DNA of 64,000 nt from Paenalcaligenes niemegkensis. GTDB taxonomy: Bacteria > Pseudomonadota > Gammaproteobacteria > Burkholderiales > Burkholderiaceae_B. The translations under genes were made by a program, and so were the position numbers. Positions within the stretch are counted from its first letter, which is position 1. The number at the start of each line of letters is the position of its first letter. Shown here in pieces: positions 36,797-45,708 of this stretch. The DNA is taken from the NCBI RefSeq assembly GCF_022230885.1, contig NZ_JAKGCT010000004.1:2294001-2358000 (forward strand). Reading direction: 5' to 3'. The notes beneath the pieces were generated by a model that was given only the letters and a program-made list of their open reading frames with translations, had not been told where the DNA came from and did no database searches.

Positions 36797-37314
36797 AGGT
36801 TTTCACCTAACCAGGTTTTTGAACCGCAGCGCAGCAATAGCAGCAAGTGCAAGAAGCTATGCCCGGCACAGATTAACAGCGGTATATAGAACACGGCCGA
36901 ACTGATTGGCAGGGTTGGCATGAGTTCTGGCCAGCGCTCGATCACCGCAGTCCACGCGCCCAAGAACACCAGCGCCATCAGTAGCAGGCTGACTACGCAG
37001 GTAAGGCGAAAAATAACTTCGCGGGCCGCACTGGGAAGCAGCGAGACAAACACGTCGATGCCCACGTGTACACCGTGTCGCACACCGTGCGGAATGGCGA
37101 TAAAAATAGACCAGACAAAAAGTAGTCGGGAAAGCTCGTCCGCCGAATCAATGGACGTGCCGAAGAAGTAGCGCAAGATCACCTGGAGGGCGACTAGAAT
37201 TGTCATCCCTCCGATCATTGCCACAATGATCCAGTAGGTGAATTGATCCAGGCGTTTCAAAAACTGTTTCAGCGCTGCAAATCCAGCCGGCGTGGCAGGG
37301 TTGAGTTCGCTCAT
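36793..37314 (-). CDS. dctQ: TRAP transporter small permease (system 1)
   Basis: DctQ-type subunit, 173 aa, four membrane helices. The family signature is visible as VILRYFFGTSIDSADELSR (near 46-64). It overlaps DctP's stop by four bases and DctM's start by four bases. It couples the binding protein to the large permease. Confidence 0.9.
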   Translation of the reverse strand: MSELNPATPAGFAALKQFLKRLDQFTYWIIVAMIGGMTILVALQVILRYFFGTSIDSADELSRLLFVWSIFIAIPHGVRHGVHVGIDVFVSLLPSAAREVIFRLTCVVSLLLMALVFLGAWTAVIERWPELMPTLPISSAVFYIPLLICAGHSFLHLLLLLRCGSKTWLGENL

Positions 37315-38312
37315 TGTGCCGTTGCCTCTGAGACCACTAAATTCACAAAGTCAGGATCCACCCGTTTTTTGACTTGTTCAACTACGCCAGCCGTAGCGGT
37401 ACGCAGTTCTTCTCGTGTCTCAGGCGATATGGAGGTGAAAGTCATGCCCGCCTTGATGAGTTTTTCACGGTAGCCATTGTCTTCCTCTTCAGCTGTATCC
37501 CGTTGCCATTGCATGGCCTCATTCATTGCCGTTTTAACAATCTCCTGGTGTTCTGGCGATAATCTTTCGTAGCGGCGCTTATTGGCCATTACTACCAATA
37601 GATCGTAGAAGTGTGAACTGTCGGAAAGATGGCCCTGCACTTCATTAAAGCGGCGGCTGTCGATGGTGCTGTATGGGTTTTCCTGCGCGTCCAGCACCTT
37701 TTGTTGCAAGGCAGAGTAGAGTTCAGATACATCCATTGAGACGGGGTTGGAGCCGAGGGCACGGAACGTCTGTAAATGCACTTCATTGGGTTGTAAACGT
37801 ACACGCAAGCCCTGGAAGTCAGCGGTGTTTTCCAAGGGGCGCAAGCTGTTGGTAACATGTCTGAAGCCAATTTCACCGTAGCTTAAGACTTCAAAGCCTT
37901 GTTTCGCCATTTTGTCATGCAGGGCTGTGCCCACTTTACCTTCCACAACGTTAAAGGCCTGTTCGCGATTATCAAACAAGAATGGGAGGCTCAGCGCTTC
38001 ATACTCCGGGACGAGCCGGGTCAGGTAGGCAGAGGAGATCAAGGTTGCAAATAGCGTTCCGGAGCGAACCTGATCAACGTTTTCGGTAGCACCTCCCAAT
38101 TGCATGGCTGGAAATAGGTCAACTTGAATTTCTCCATTAGAGCGCTCCTCAACCAGCTTCTTAAAAACCTCCATCGAGCGAGATACAGCATCTTCCACAG
38201 GATGGTTGCCAGCGACTCGCAAACGCTCTACTGCCTGAGCAGAAGCACCGAAAGCAAACATCGCTACGCCAAGCGCCGAAGCCGTTAATAACTTATATAG
38301 CTTTTTAGACAT
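37311..38312 (-). CDS. dctP: TRAP transporter substrate-binding protein (system 1)
   Basis: Periplasmic DctP protein of 333 aa. A Sec signal peptide (MSKKLYKLLTASALGVAMF...ASAQA) is cleaved near residue 27, followed by RLRVAGNHPVEDAVSRSME. The helix region LRVRLQPNEVHLQTFRALG (near 158-176) includes the arginine that usually salt-bridges the ligand carboxylate, followed by SELYSALQQKVLDAQENP. The ligand is unknown; downstream hydantoin/epimerase genes suggest an organic acid derived from amide or pyrimidine metabolism. It has its own leader region and starts a five-gene operon. Confidence 0.92.
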   Translation of the reverse strand: MSKKLYKLLTASALGVAMFAFGASAQAVERLRVAGNHPVEDAVSRSMEVFKKLVEERSNGEIQVDLFPAMQLGGATENVDQVRSGTLFATLISSAYLTRLVPEYEALSLPFLFDNREQAFNVVEGKVGTALHDKMAKQGFEVLSYGEIGFRHVTNSLRPLENTADFQGLRVRLQPNEVHLQTFRALGSNPVSMDVSELYSALQQKVLDAQENPYSTIDSRRFNEVQGHLSDSSHFYDLLVVMANKRRYERLSPEHQEIVKTAMNEAMQWQRDTAEEEDNGYREKLIKAGMTFTSISPETREELRTATAGVVEQVKKRVDPDFVNLVVSEATAQ

Positions 38313-38483
38313 ATCTACACCTCGATTGTGGACAAAGTTTTATTGTTTAGCGTAATCATTGCATTCTTGGAATTAAACAAAAATACTTATAAACCCTATC
38401 CTTGAAACAAAAAAACCGACTAATTTCCTTAAAAAGCAGTTTTTATGCGCTTTTTAGGCAGAGGTGTTGTTTGCGGGTTATAA

Positions 38484-38511
38484 AAAAATCGCCACATTTA
38501 TGGCGATTTTT
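38484..38511. terminator. Terminator after the dihydropyrimidinase gene
   Basis: Perfect 11-bp stem AAAAATCGCCA (38484-38494) / TGGCGATTTTT (38501-38511) with a 6-base loop, 26 bases past the hydA stop. It separates hydA from the TRAP-1 operon, which therefore needs its own promoter in 38313-38483. Confidence 0.88.
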
Positions 38512-38536
38512 GTACACAATATAGGCTACGCCTGTC

Positions 38537-39953
38537 TCAACGCAAGCGGCCCTCCAGGGTGGGTTTATCACAGGCTATAAACTGACCGGCATGCTCGTCT
38601 CCAACAAAAGCAAAGTCTTTGCTCACCATCTTGCCTCGAGAAAAGGTCATGACGGGCCAACCTTTTACTTCGATGCCTTCATATGGGGTGTAATCTACGT
38701 TGTGATGCAATTGACTATTGGTGATCGTGACTTTTCTCTCTACATCCCACAACACAATATCAGCGTCGCCCCCTACAACAATCGACCCTTTACGTGGATA
38801 CATGCCGTACAGCTTCGCGGGGTTTGTTGCAGTGAGAGCCACAAACTGATTCACACTAAGCCGACCTTCAGCTACGCCGCCGGAAAAGAGCAGGGGCAGG
38901 CGTGTTTCCAGCCCCGGGATTCCATTGGGAATGTATTGAAAAGGCTGTTCAGTTCCACCGAGCTTTTTGCCGCAGGGATCCTCAAAGTTGAAGGGTGCAT
39001 GATCAGAAGAAAAAATAGTAAAAAGATTTTTTCAAGGCCATTCCATACCGATGCCTGGTTTTTTTATCACGTGGCGGCGGGCTGCATACAAACTTTGCAC
39101 CATGAAAATGGGGCTCTTCCAAATGGTCCTCTGTCAGGAATAAATACTGAGGACATGTCTCAGCATAGATTTTTAGTCCTTTGCCCTGGGCCCAATGAAT
39201 TTGTTCAATAGCCTCTTTCCCGGACACATGCACGATCAGTATGGGCACATCGACCAATTCGGAAAACGTGATGGCACGATGGGTGGCTTCGCGTTCAACT
39301 GCGCTTGGACGCGATACGGCATGGTACTGCGGTGCGGTTAAACCGGCATCGTTAAGCTTTTCAGTTAACCATGTAATGCAGTCAGCGCTCTCCGCGTGAA
39401 TCATCACCAGGGCGCCCTCGGCCCTGGCAACGTCAAGTACCCGTAAGACCTCGAGATCACTGATTTTAAGATCGTCATAGGTCATGTAGATCTTGAAAGA
39501 GGTGTATCCCTGCCGAATAAGCTGTGGCAACTCGTCTGTTAAGACGGTGTCGGTGGCGTCGGAAACAATCAGGTGGAAAGCATAGTCAATTACGGCTTTA
39601 TCGCCAGCACGGTGATGATAATCGTCAACCGCAGCTTTTAGCGACTGACCTTTTTCCTGTGCGGCGAAGGGAATAATGGTAGTCGTACCGCCACATGCAG
39701 CAGAAATCGTCCCGCTTCTGAAATCATCGGCCATTTTTACGCCTTCGGGCATGGGCTGATCCAGATGGCAATGTGCGTCGACCCCACCAGGAAGTACCAA
39801 ATAACCAGTAGCATCCACGATATCGCGAGCGCCTGACAAGCCCGTAGCCAAAGCTGCGATCTTTCCGTCTTTTATACCGATATCGCAGACAAAGCGGTCT
39901 GAGGCTGTTGCGACATCGGCATTTTTTATAATTAGATCGAAGGACGAACTCAT
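38537..39953 (-). pseudogene. hydA: Dihydropyrimidinase / D-hydantoinase; two one-base frameshifts
   Basis: Zinc amidohydrolase opening dihydropyrimidine or hydantoin rings. The N-terminal frame (from the ATG at 39953, preceded by GAGGAG) has the metal motif GGVDAHCHLDQPM (near 60-72), ligand residues in SFKIYMTYDDL (metal-bridging lysine) and the later histidines. Two bases must be added to recover the rest: one in the seven-T run 39059-39065 and one in the six-T run 39027-39032. Then RDKKNQASVWNGLEKNLF and SSDHAPFNFEDPCG join to NQFVALTATNPAKLYGMYP, a 472 aa protein of normal length; SDHAP holds the fourth metal aspartate. ATTGT-NN-ACAAT sites near its promoter and that of the GntR gene suggest shared control. 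Confidence 0.9.
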
Positions 39954-40053
39954 GTATTGCTCCTCAAAACTTTGTAGTGTTTTTCTAAGACTTAGCGCAA
40001 CACTACCGCTTGCCTGAAATTTAATCAAGCTTTTGAGGACAAACTATAAAGCT

Positions 40054-40065
40054 ATTGTAGACAAT
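40054..40065. promoter_or_regulatory. Candidate GntR operator, site 1 (hydA promoter)
   Basis: ATTGTAGACAAT, a 5-2-5 inverted repeat, lies 101 bases upstream of the hydA start and directly abuts the stop of the GntR gene. Its exact reverse complement recurs at 40839-40850. Confidence 0.6.
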
Positions 40066-40743
40066 TCAGCTAAAGATTTCCTCGAAATCAGGTAGCTCGT
40101 CGTCAGAGCTGGAGAGATCCAGGGCGTACTCGATACTTAGCAAATGATCGTGCATGATTTTTTGGGCGGTATCGGCATCGCTCCGCTTGAAACAGGCCAC
40201 CAGATCGGCGTGCTCATGGTCGGAACATGCAGAAACGTTTGGTTTATCGTAGAGCGTAATAATTAAGCACGTGAACGATGTCAGTTCGCGCATAATCCGC
40301 AGCAACATGCGTGAGGCGACCATCTCGGCAATATGCATATGGAATTCGCCAGACAGACGAATGATGGCCCGGCTGTCGCGTTGTGCACGAGCCTGTTTCT
40401 CGAGAGCTACATGTTGCTGTAGCTGCTTAAGCTGTGCTGGCGTAATGTTTTTGGCCAGCGTAGCCGCCATGCCAGGCTCAAGTAGACGGCGGGTATAGAA
40501 CAGTTCTTGGGCTTCTTCAACCGTGGGGCTGGCAATACACGCTCCCTTGTTGGGAATCAATGTGACCAGCTGCTCGTGCGCGAGCCGCCCCAATACCTGG
40601 CGAATACGGGTACGGCTGGCACCCGTGACTTCGACCAGCCGCTCTTCGACCAAGCGGGCACCGGGCAGCAATCGGCGCTCTGTAATGGCCAATAAGATGC
40701 GGCTATAAATTTCTTCTACGCTTAATACCTGATTTTTCGCCAT
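40066..40743 (-). CDS. GntR family transcriptional regulator (FCD subfamily)
   Basis: Repressor-type regulator, about 225 aa from the ATG at 40743 (MAKNQVLSVEEIYS); a GTG start at 40773 is possible but gives an unlikely extension. The N-terminal winged helix (about 8-70) has LVEERLVEVTGASRTRIRQVL, and the C-terminal all-helical FCD ligand domain (about 85-215) has metal-binding-type histidines (EFHMHIAEM, DHEHADLV). It is divergent from the M20 gene and downstream of hydA's promoter; identical palindromes flank both, so it most likely controls hydA and the M20 gene. The effector is unknown. Confidence 0.88.
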   Translation of the reverse strand: MAKNQVLSVEEIYSRILLAITERRLLPGARLVEERLVEVTGASRTRIRQVLGRLAHEQLVTLIPNKGACIASPTVEEAQELFYTRRLLEPGMAATLAKNITPAQLKQLQQHVALEKQARAQRDSRAIIRLSGEFHMHIAEMVASRMLLRIMRELTSFTCLIITLYDKPNVSACSDHEHADLVACFKRSDADTAQKIMHDHLLSIEYALDLSSSDDELPDFEEIFS

Positions 40744-40838
40744 AGTTATTGCCCGGACGTGTGTTGACGTCACTCACTCTTGTTATCAATCAATTAAATA
40801 GATAATTGTCGTATACTATATCTACGATTTTAGATTAA

Positions 40839-40850
40839 ATTGTCTACAAT
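40839..40850. promoter_or_regulatory. Candidate GntR operator, site 2 (gntR/M20 divergent promoter)
   Basis: ATTGTCTACAAT, the reverse complement of the site at 40054-40065. Half-sites (ATTGTCGT near 40804 and ATTGTAG at 40911) lie on each side. It sits in the 241-base gap between the divergent GntR and M20 genes. Confidence 0.6.
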
Positions 40851-40984
40851 CAGTATGGTTTTCTTGTGTTGAAATTTTAACACTAGCTGTATCAACCTTG
40901 TGTTTTGACGATTGTAGCTAAAAAACCAGTAAATCCTTTGAGCATTCCATAGGCCCAGGCGACGCACAACGACAGGAGTCAGCC

Positions 40985-42235
40985 TTGAACCACTTTGCCA
41001 CAATTAAACAAAAAATATCCGATCAGATAGAAGCGACTTCTTGCCTGGCTATTGCCCATGTTATTGAGCTCGTACAAATGCCGTCTGACAACCCTCCTGG
41101 AAATTGTGCACCTATCGCCGAACTGGCCTACAGGCAATTACGTACATTAGGGTTTGAAGTAGAGCGCTATGAGGTACCCGCCGAAACTGTGGGCGCTGCA
41201 GGAATGCAAAGCGTTACGAATCTTGTTGTTCGCGAGCGTTTTGGCGAAGGCCCTACAATTGCGCTCAATGCCCATGGAGATGTTGTGCCGCCAGGTAGCG
41301 GCTGGACGGTTGATCCGTACAAGGGTGAGATCATTGAGGGCTGGTTATATGGACGCGGCGCGGCCGTTTCAAAATCGGACCTGGTCTCCTACGCTTATGC
41401 CTTGAAGGCCCTGAAAGAGTCGGGCATAGAGTTGGCGGGCACCGTTGAGCTACATTACACCTTTGACGAAGAGACGGGAGGCTTGCTCGGGCCGGGATGG
41501 CTACTGGAGCAAGGCATCGTCAGGCCGGACTACGTAATCTGTGCTGCTTTTTCCTATGATGTCATTGTGGCGCACAACGGCTGCCTGCACCTGGAGATCA
41601 CCTTAAAAGGCAAATCGGCTCATGCCGCAGTGCCTTCTACGGGCGTCGATGCTATTGAAGCCTTGGTGCCCGTGCTGCAGGCTTTATATGCCTATCGCGA
41701 CTCATTGCGTACGGTGCGGGCAACAACCTCAGGCATTGACGCACCTACCTTTGTTGTAGGCTTGGTAAAAGGCGGCATCAATACGAATGTGGTGGCTGAT
41801 GAGGTGGTACTGCGTGTTGACCGCAGAGTTATTCCTGACGAAGACCCTTATCGTGTTGAGCAACAGATGCATGAGGTTATTGCAGCAGCGCTGACGCAAA
41901 CGCCAGGCATTACTGCCGATATTAAGCGCGTGCTGCTGGCCAACCCCATGAAGCCAACCAAAGCATCCCTGGACTTTGCGCAGCGGCTAGCTAAACATGC
42001 GCAAGCCGTGATGGGTGAAGCCATAAATCCTGCTGCAGGCATTCCGCTTTATACCGATGCGCGGCTCTATGCCGAGAAGGGGATTCCTACCATTATGTAC
42101 GGCGCCGGACCGCGTTCAGTACTGGAGGCCAACGGCCATAGAGCCGATGAGCGGCTGCCAGTAGACACGCTGGCCAAGGCAACCACGGTTATTGCCCACA
42201 CTATTGCCGATATGCTGGGTGTTAACCATAAATAA
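40985..42235 (+). CDS. M20 family metallopeptidase/amidohydrolase (ArgE/DapE type)
   Basis: Zinc-dependent amidohydrolase, 416 aa. The first metal motif is IALNAHGDVVPPGSGW (about 92-107), the catalytic/metal Glu pair in FDEETGG (near 161-167), a dimerisation 'lid' domain starts at LEITLKGKSAHAAVPS (near 202-217), and the terminal His is in LEANGHRADE. The start is a TTG with AGGAG seven bases before it. With dihydropyrimidinase and a racemase-like gene nearby, an N-carbamoyl or N-acyl amino acid hydrolase role is reasonable but inferred; the sequence itself says only ArgE/DapE-like deacylase. Confidence 0.85.
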   Translation: MNHFATIKQKISDQIEATSCLAIAHVIELVQMPSDNPPGNCAPIAELAYRQLRTLGFEVERYEVPAETVGAAGMQSVTNLVVRERFGEGPTIALNAHGDVVPPGSGWTVDPYKGEIIEGWLYGRGAAVSKSDLVSYAYALKALKESGIELAGTVELHYTFDEETGGLLGPGWLLEQGIVRPDYVICAAFSYDVIVAHNGCLHLEITLKGKSAHAAVPSTGVDAIEALVPVLQALYAYRDSLRTVRATTSGIDAPTFVVGLVKGGINTNVVADEVVLRVDRRVIPDEDPYRVEQQMHEVIAAALTQTPGITADIKRVLLANPMKPTKASLDFAQRLAKHAQAVMGEAINPAAGIPLYTDARLYAEKGIPTIMYGAGPRSVLEANGHRADERLPVDTLAKATTVIAHTIADMLGVNHK

Positions 42236-42281
42236 GAGACTCTTTGACGTTATTTCTCAGGCCTTCGAACCGTTTTTTCGC

Positions 42282-43000
42282 CTAGCTTGTGACATGAATT
42301 AAACCCGTTACAACGGCTTTGCCTGTGTTTTTCATATGTTCGCGCATAGCAAAAACCAAACGACTTCGGTCCCTACGTTGTAAGGCGTCCATGATCTGGC
42401 CATGTTCGTCAACTGACTCCAGCCAGCGATCTGGATTCATATTAGCCATGTATCTCGCTCTGGCGATTTTTATACCAAGCTGTTCTTCTAGCTTAGCTAG
42501 TACGTGATTACCGGCTAAGCGTGTCAACTCCCGGTGTACGCGTTGATTTAACACGAAATATTCATCACGATTACCGGATTCTGCTGCTGCTGTCATTTGG
42601 GTATGAAGCTTTGACAAATTTTCAATATCGTCGTCTGTGACTCGCTCTAACACTTGTTCGGCGATTAACTCCTGCAGGTTGGTCATCACCTGAAAGATCT
42701 CTTTGAGTTCATTCACATCCACGTCAGTGATACGAGCCCCCTTGTTTGGAAGCAGCTCAATTAAGCCCTCTTTGGCGATTACCTTAAGCGCTTCACGTAG
42801 GGGGTCCGGGAAACCTCGAACAGCTCGGACAGCTGTTGCTCATGCACGCGGCTACCAGGCTTGAGCTCCGCTTTAAGAATAAGGCTGCGCAACTGATTTG
42901 CAATAACAAGGTATAGCGGTTCGCGCTTCAGACTTAATTTAACTGGTAGGGCTTGGTCTCCAAGACCACGCTCTTTCTTGCCTATTTCGTGCGGCATCAT
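42282..43000 (-). pseudogene. GntR family regulator (FCD subfamily); one-base frameshift
   Basis: Second GntR/FadR-type regulator. The winged-helix part (from 43000, start supported by GGAG) reads LYLVIANQLRSLILKAELKP and ends prematurely after SRTPYVKRLR. One base added to the five-G run at 42800-42804 gives SRTPLREALKVIAKEGLIE, the normal end of the HTH, and continues into the FCD domain (VNELKEIFQVMTNLQELI) for 239 aa in total. It is divergent from the maleate-isomerase-like gene, and the gap carries inverted repeats that could be its operator. It likely controls that gene and TRAP system 2. Confidence 0.87.
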
Positions 43001-43098
43001 GACTCCAAACCTTTAATGAATGTAAGAACATACCCTATATATCGACAGGAAAGCTTGTTCAAAGATAGTTAATTCTATAGGATGTTTGAACCATTACA

Positions 43099-43125
43099 TT
43101 TTGCATACAAAATTATAAATGCAAA
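43099..43125. promoter_or_regulatory. Candidate operator in the gntR2/isomerase divergent gap
   Basis: Overlapping inverted repeats: TTTTG-CATA-CAAAA (43099-43112) and TTTGCAT (43100-43106) with ATGCAAA (43119-43125). It lies 43-69 bases before the isomerase-like start codon and 99-125 bases before the regulator start, a usual operator position. Confidence 0.45.
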
Positions 43126-43167
43126 GTACAATAAAAATAATTCAGCAGGAAAAGGAGACCTCGTGCT

Positions 43168-43905
43168 ATGAGCCGTACTTTACTGGGAATGATCACCCCT
43201 TCCTCAAACACAGTACTGGAGCCCTATACCAGTGCCATTCTGGCTTCTTTATTTCCACGGGTTAGTGCACACTTTCAGCGTTTTACTGTTCGAGAGATCT
43301 CGCTATCGACCAGCGCGTTAGCGCAATTCGAAACAGAGCCGCTGTTAGAGGCGGCTGAGTTGCTGAGCGATGCCAGAATGGATGCAATCGCCTGGAGTGG
43401 AACGGCTGCAAGTTGGCTAGGGTTTCAGGTGGATGAACGGTTGTGTAAAGCCATTATGGAACGCACCGCTATTCCCGCTACGACTAGTGTCTTGGCTCTT
43501 AATGAAATTTTAGAGCGCACAAATGTGGCACGGCTGGGACTGGTGACGCCGTACTTAAGTGATGTGCAATCGGCAATTATCAATAATTACAACGCGGCTG
43601 GTCATGAAGTTGTTGCCGAACAGCATTTAGGTGACAAAGGAAATTTTTCGTTTTCTGAATACGATGAAAATACGCTGCGCAAGATGATTCGTAGGGTTGC
43701 GGAATCAAAGCCTGAGGCCATCACCATTTTGTGCACCAACTTACGTGGAGCCGAAATTGTGGAGGAGCTTGAGGCCGAAACAGGTATCCCGATTTACGAC
43801 TCAGTCAGTGTCACCGTGTGGAAATCGTTGTTGTTGGCAGGACAGCGTCCCGACCAAATCAAGGGGTGGGGCAAACTATTTAATGATCCAAAACTTGGCA
43901 TGTAA
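43168..43905 (+). CDS. Maleate isomerase / arylmalonate decarboxylase-like protein
   Basis: Asp/Glu racemase superfamily, maleate cis-trans isomerase/AMDase branch, 245 aa, with the branch signature GMITPSSNTVLEPYT at 7-21. The second catalytic cysteine is present (ILCTNLRGAEIVEELE, near residue 191-206), but the first site reads AWSGTAASWLGF (near 76-87) with Ser/Gly/Thr rather than cysteine. That one-cysteine arrangement is the one known for arylmalonate decarboxylase, whereas maleate isomerase uses two. The gene has a good Shine-Dalgarno (AAAGGAGA) and precedes TRAP system 2, so it probably acts on the imported dicarboxylate-like compound. Decarboxylase versus isomerase is not settled. Confidence 0.8.
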   Translation: MSRTLLGMITPSSNTVLEPYTSAILASLFPRVSAHFQRFTVREISLSTSALAQFETEPLLEAAELLSDARMDAIAWSGTAASWLGFQVDERLCKAIMERTAIPATTSVLALNEILERTNVARLGLVTPYLSDVQSAIINNYNAAGHEVVAEQHLGDKGNFSFSEYDENTLRKMIRRVAESKPEAITILCTNLRGAEIVEELEAETGIPIYDSVSVTVWKSLLLAGQRPDQIKGWGKLFNDPKLGM

Positions 43906-43970
43906 CGCGTAAAAACAAAGTAGCTCCGCCAAGAAATAATGATCAGGTACTCACGCAAGGAGGAGACACC

Positions 43971-45023
43971 ATGCAATCCCTGAAACTTAAGCAGTGGGCA
44001 ACAAGCGTCGCCATTGGCGCCAGTTTAATGATTAGCGCCACCGCGATAGCGCAAACTCCGTTACGGGTCGTCGGCAATTTTTCGGGAAATAAAATTCACG
44101 TTGAGGAGATTGAGCGTCCGTTCTTTGAGGCGTTAGGACCAAAAGTTGGTGTGCCCGTGGTCTATAACACCATGGATGCCATTGGCGTAAATGCTGCCGA
44201 CGCACTGCGCATGATCCGCTCAGGTTCGTTTGACATCATGTCAGTACAGATTGGCATGGCCGCACGGGACGACCCTTTCTTTGAGGGCATAGATCTGGCA
44301 GGCGTAGCCTCAGATCTTGGTGCGCAGCGCAAAGCAATTAACGCCGTCAAAGATAGCATTGATGAGCGTCTTCAAACCCGCTTTAACGCCAAGTTAATGA
44401 CCTTATGGCCCTTTGGCGAGCAAGTGCTTTTTTGTACGGGAGACATCAACTCGGTCGACGACTTAAAAGGCAAAAAAGTTCGGGTATTCACTTCTTCAAT
44501 GTCACGTCTGGTAGAGGGCTTGGGTGCTACCCCAGTCACGCTGCAATTCAGTGAGGTTTATCTTGCATTACAGCGCGGTGTGGCCGACTGCGGAGTAACG
44601 GCCCCCAGCGCAGGAAACAGCGGAAAATGGCCAGAGGTTACCGACGTGTTTTTACCTTTGCCCTTGTCTTATTCAGTGCAAGGCCATTTCATGAACCTGG
44701 ATCGCTGGAACGCGATGTCATCTGAGCAGCAAAGTACACTGCAGGCCGAGTTCGCCGCTATGGATGACCGCATGTGGGATCTGGCCGATACCTACAATAA
44801 AGACGCTGCACGCTGCAACACAGGTCAGGATGATTGTAAACACCACACCAAGTACACCATGCGCGAAGTGCCTATAGACGCTAAAAACCGCGAGCGTGTC
44901 GTTGAACTGACCAATGCCGCTGTTCTGCCTTCTTGGGGAGCCAGTTGCACTCGAGGCTTTAAAGAGTGCATTCCGGTCTGGAACGAAACAGTGGGCAACG
45001 CCACTGGCTTTGAAATTAAATAA
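43971..45023 (+). CDS. dctP: TRAP transporter substrate-binding protein (system 2)
   Basis: Periplasmic DctP protein, 350 aa, with signal peptide ending ...SATAIAQ (about residue 28) and mature start TPLRVVGNFSGNKIHVEEIE. The ligand-helix region is GKKVRVFTSSMSRLVEGLG (near 168-186), followed by TLQFSEVYLALQRGVADCGV. Four cysteines in the C-terminal part (CNTGQDDC, CTRGFKEC) look like two disulfides, which is not usual for DctP. It has an AGGAGG-type ribosome site and follows the isomerase-like gene by 65 bases. Confidence 0.92.
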   Translation: MQSLKLKQWATSVAIGASLMISATAIAQTPLRVVGNFSGNKIHVEEIERPFFEALGPKVGVPVVYNTMDAIGVNAADALRMIRSGSFDIMSVQIGMAARDDPFFEGIDLAGVASDLGAQRKAINAVKDSIDERLQTRFNAKLMTLWPFGEQVLFCTGDINSVDDLKGKKVRVFTSSMSRLVEGLGATPVTLQFSEVYLALQRGVADCGVTAPSAGNSGKWPEVTDVFLPLPLSYSVQGHFMNLDRWNAMSSEQQSTLQAEFAAMDDRMWDLADTYNKDAARCNTGQDDCKHHTKYTMREVPIDAKNRERVVELTNAAVLPSWGASCTRGFKECIPVWNETVGNATGFEIK

Positions 45024-45087
45024 TTCTAAATAAGCTTTTAGCCTGGATGTGTCTACACGCTTCCAGGCTAATTTCAGGAGACCTGCT

Positions 45088-45708
45088 ATGTCTGAGCAAG
45101 GACCCCGTGTGCCAAACATAATCATTCGGGCCGGTGCGCTCGTTACCGGTTACGTCACCTTTTTGCTTTCTGTCATGATTACGATCGAGGTTATTGGTCG
45201 AAAGTTTTTTAATTTTTCTTTTCAGGGTGTGGATGAAGTGGGGGGCTATGTTCTCGCCATTGGCGTGAGCTTTAGCCTGGCTTATGCGTTAATCATGCGT
45301 GCGCACACCCGCGTGGATGTGTTGGTTAACCTGTTGCCTAAAAGCGCACGGGCCTTGCTGAATCTTTTTGCGGCGCTTTTGATAGCTGCCCTGGCGTGTT
45401 TTTTATGCTGGCAAAGTATCGATACCCTAAGAGAAACCCTTGAGTTTGATAGCCACGCTTCGACCCCACTAGAGACGCCTCTTTGGATTCCACAAATTAT
45501 TTGGGCAGCTGGTTTTGTGTTGTTTTCCATTGTGGCCGTTTGGCAGGCGGTACGTGGATTGCAATTGCTGACGGTAGGGAATATAGCTCAGCTTAATAAG
45601 GAGCTGGGGCCTCGAACCACAGATGATGAGCTCAACGAAGCACTTGAAGAGATTCAAAACCAGCAGATCGAGCCTGGGCAAGAACTTAAGCTAGGGGCGC
45701 AATCATGA
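45088..45708 (+). CDS. dctQ: TRAP transporter small permease (system 2)
   Basis: DctQ-type subunit, 206 aa, four helices; signature EVIGRKFFNFSFQGVDEVGG. The ATG at 45088 is chosen since AGGAG stands 7 bases before it; the longer frame from 45049 is not family-like. A hydrophilic acidic tail (about 170-206) is longer than usual. It overlaps the next gene by four bases. Confidence 0.88.
   Translation: MSEQGPRVPNIIIRAGALVTGYVTFLLSVMITIEVIGRKFFNFSFQGVDEVGGYVLAIGVSFSLAYALIMRAHTRVDVLVNLLPKSARALLNLFAALLIAALACFLCWQSIDTLRETLEFDSHASTPLETPLWIPQIIWAAGFVLFSIVAVWQAVRGLQLLTVGNIAQLNKELGPRTTDDELNEALEEIQNQQIEPGQELKLGAQS

Noticed and set aside
38591-39211. 206-codon plus-strand frame opposite hydA
   Set aside because: Overlaps the restored dihydropyrimidinase, including its SSDHAP metal motif; open only by chance.
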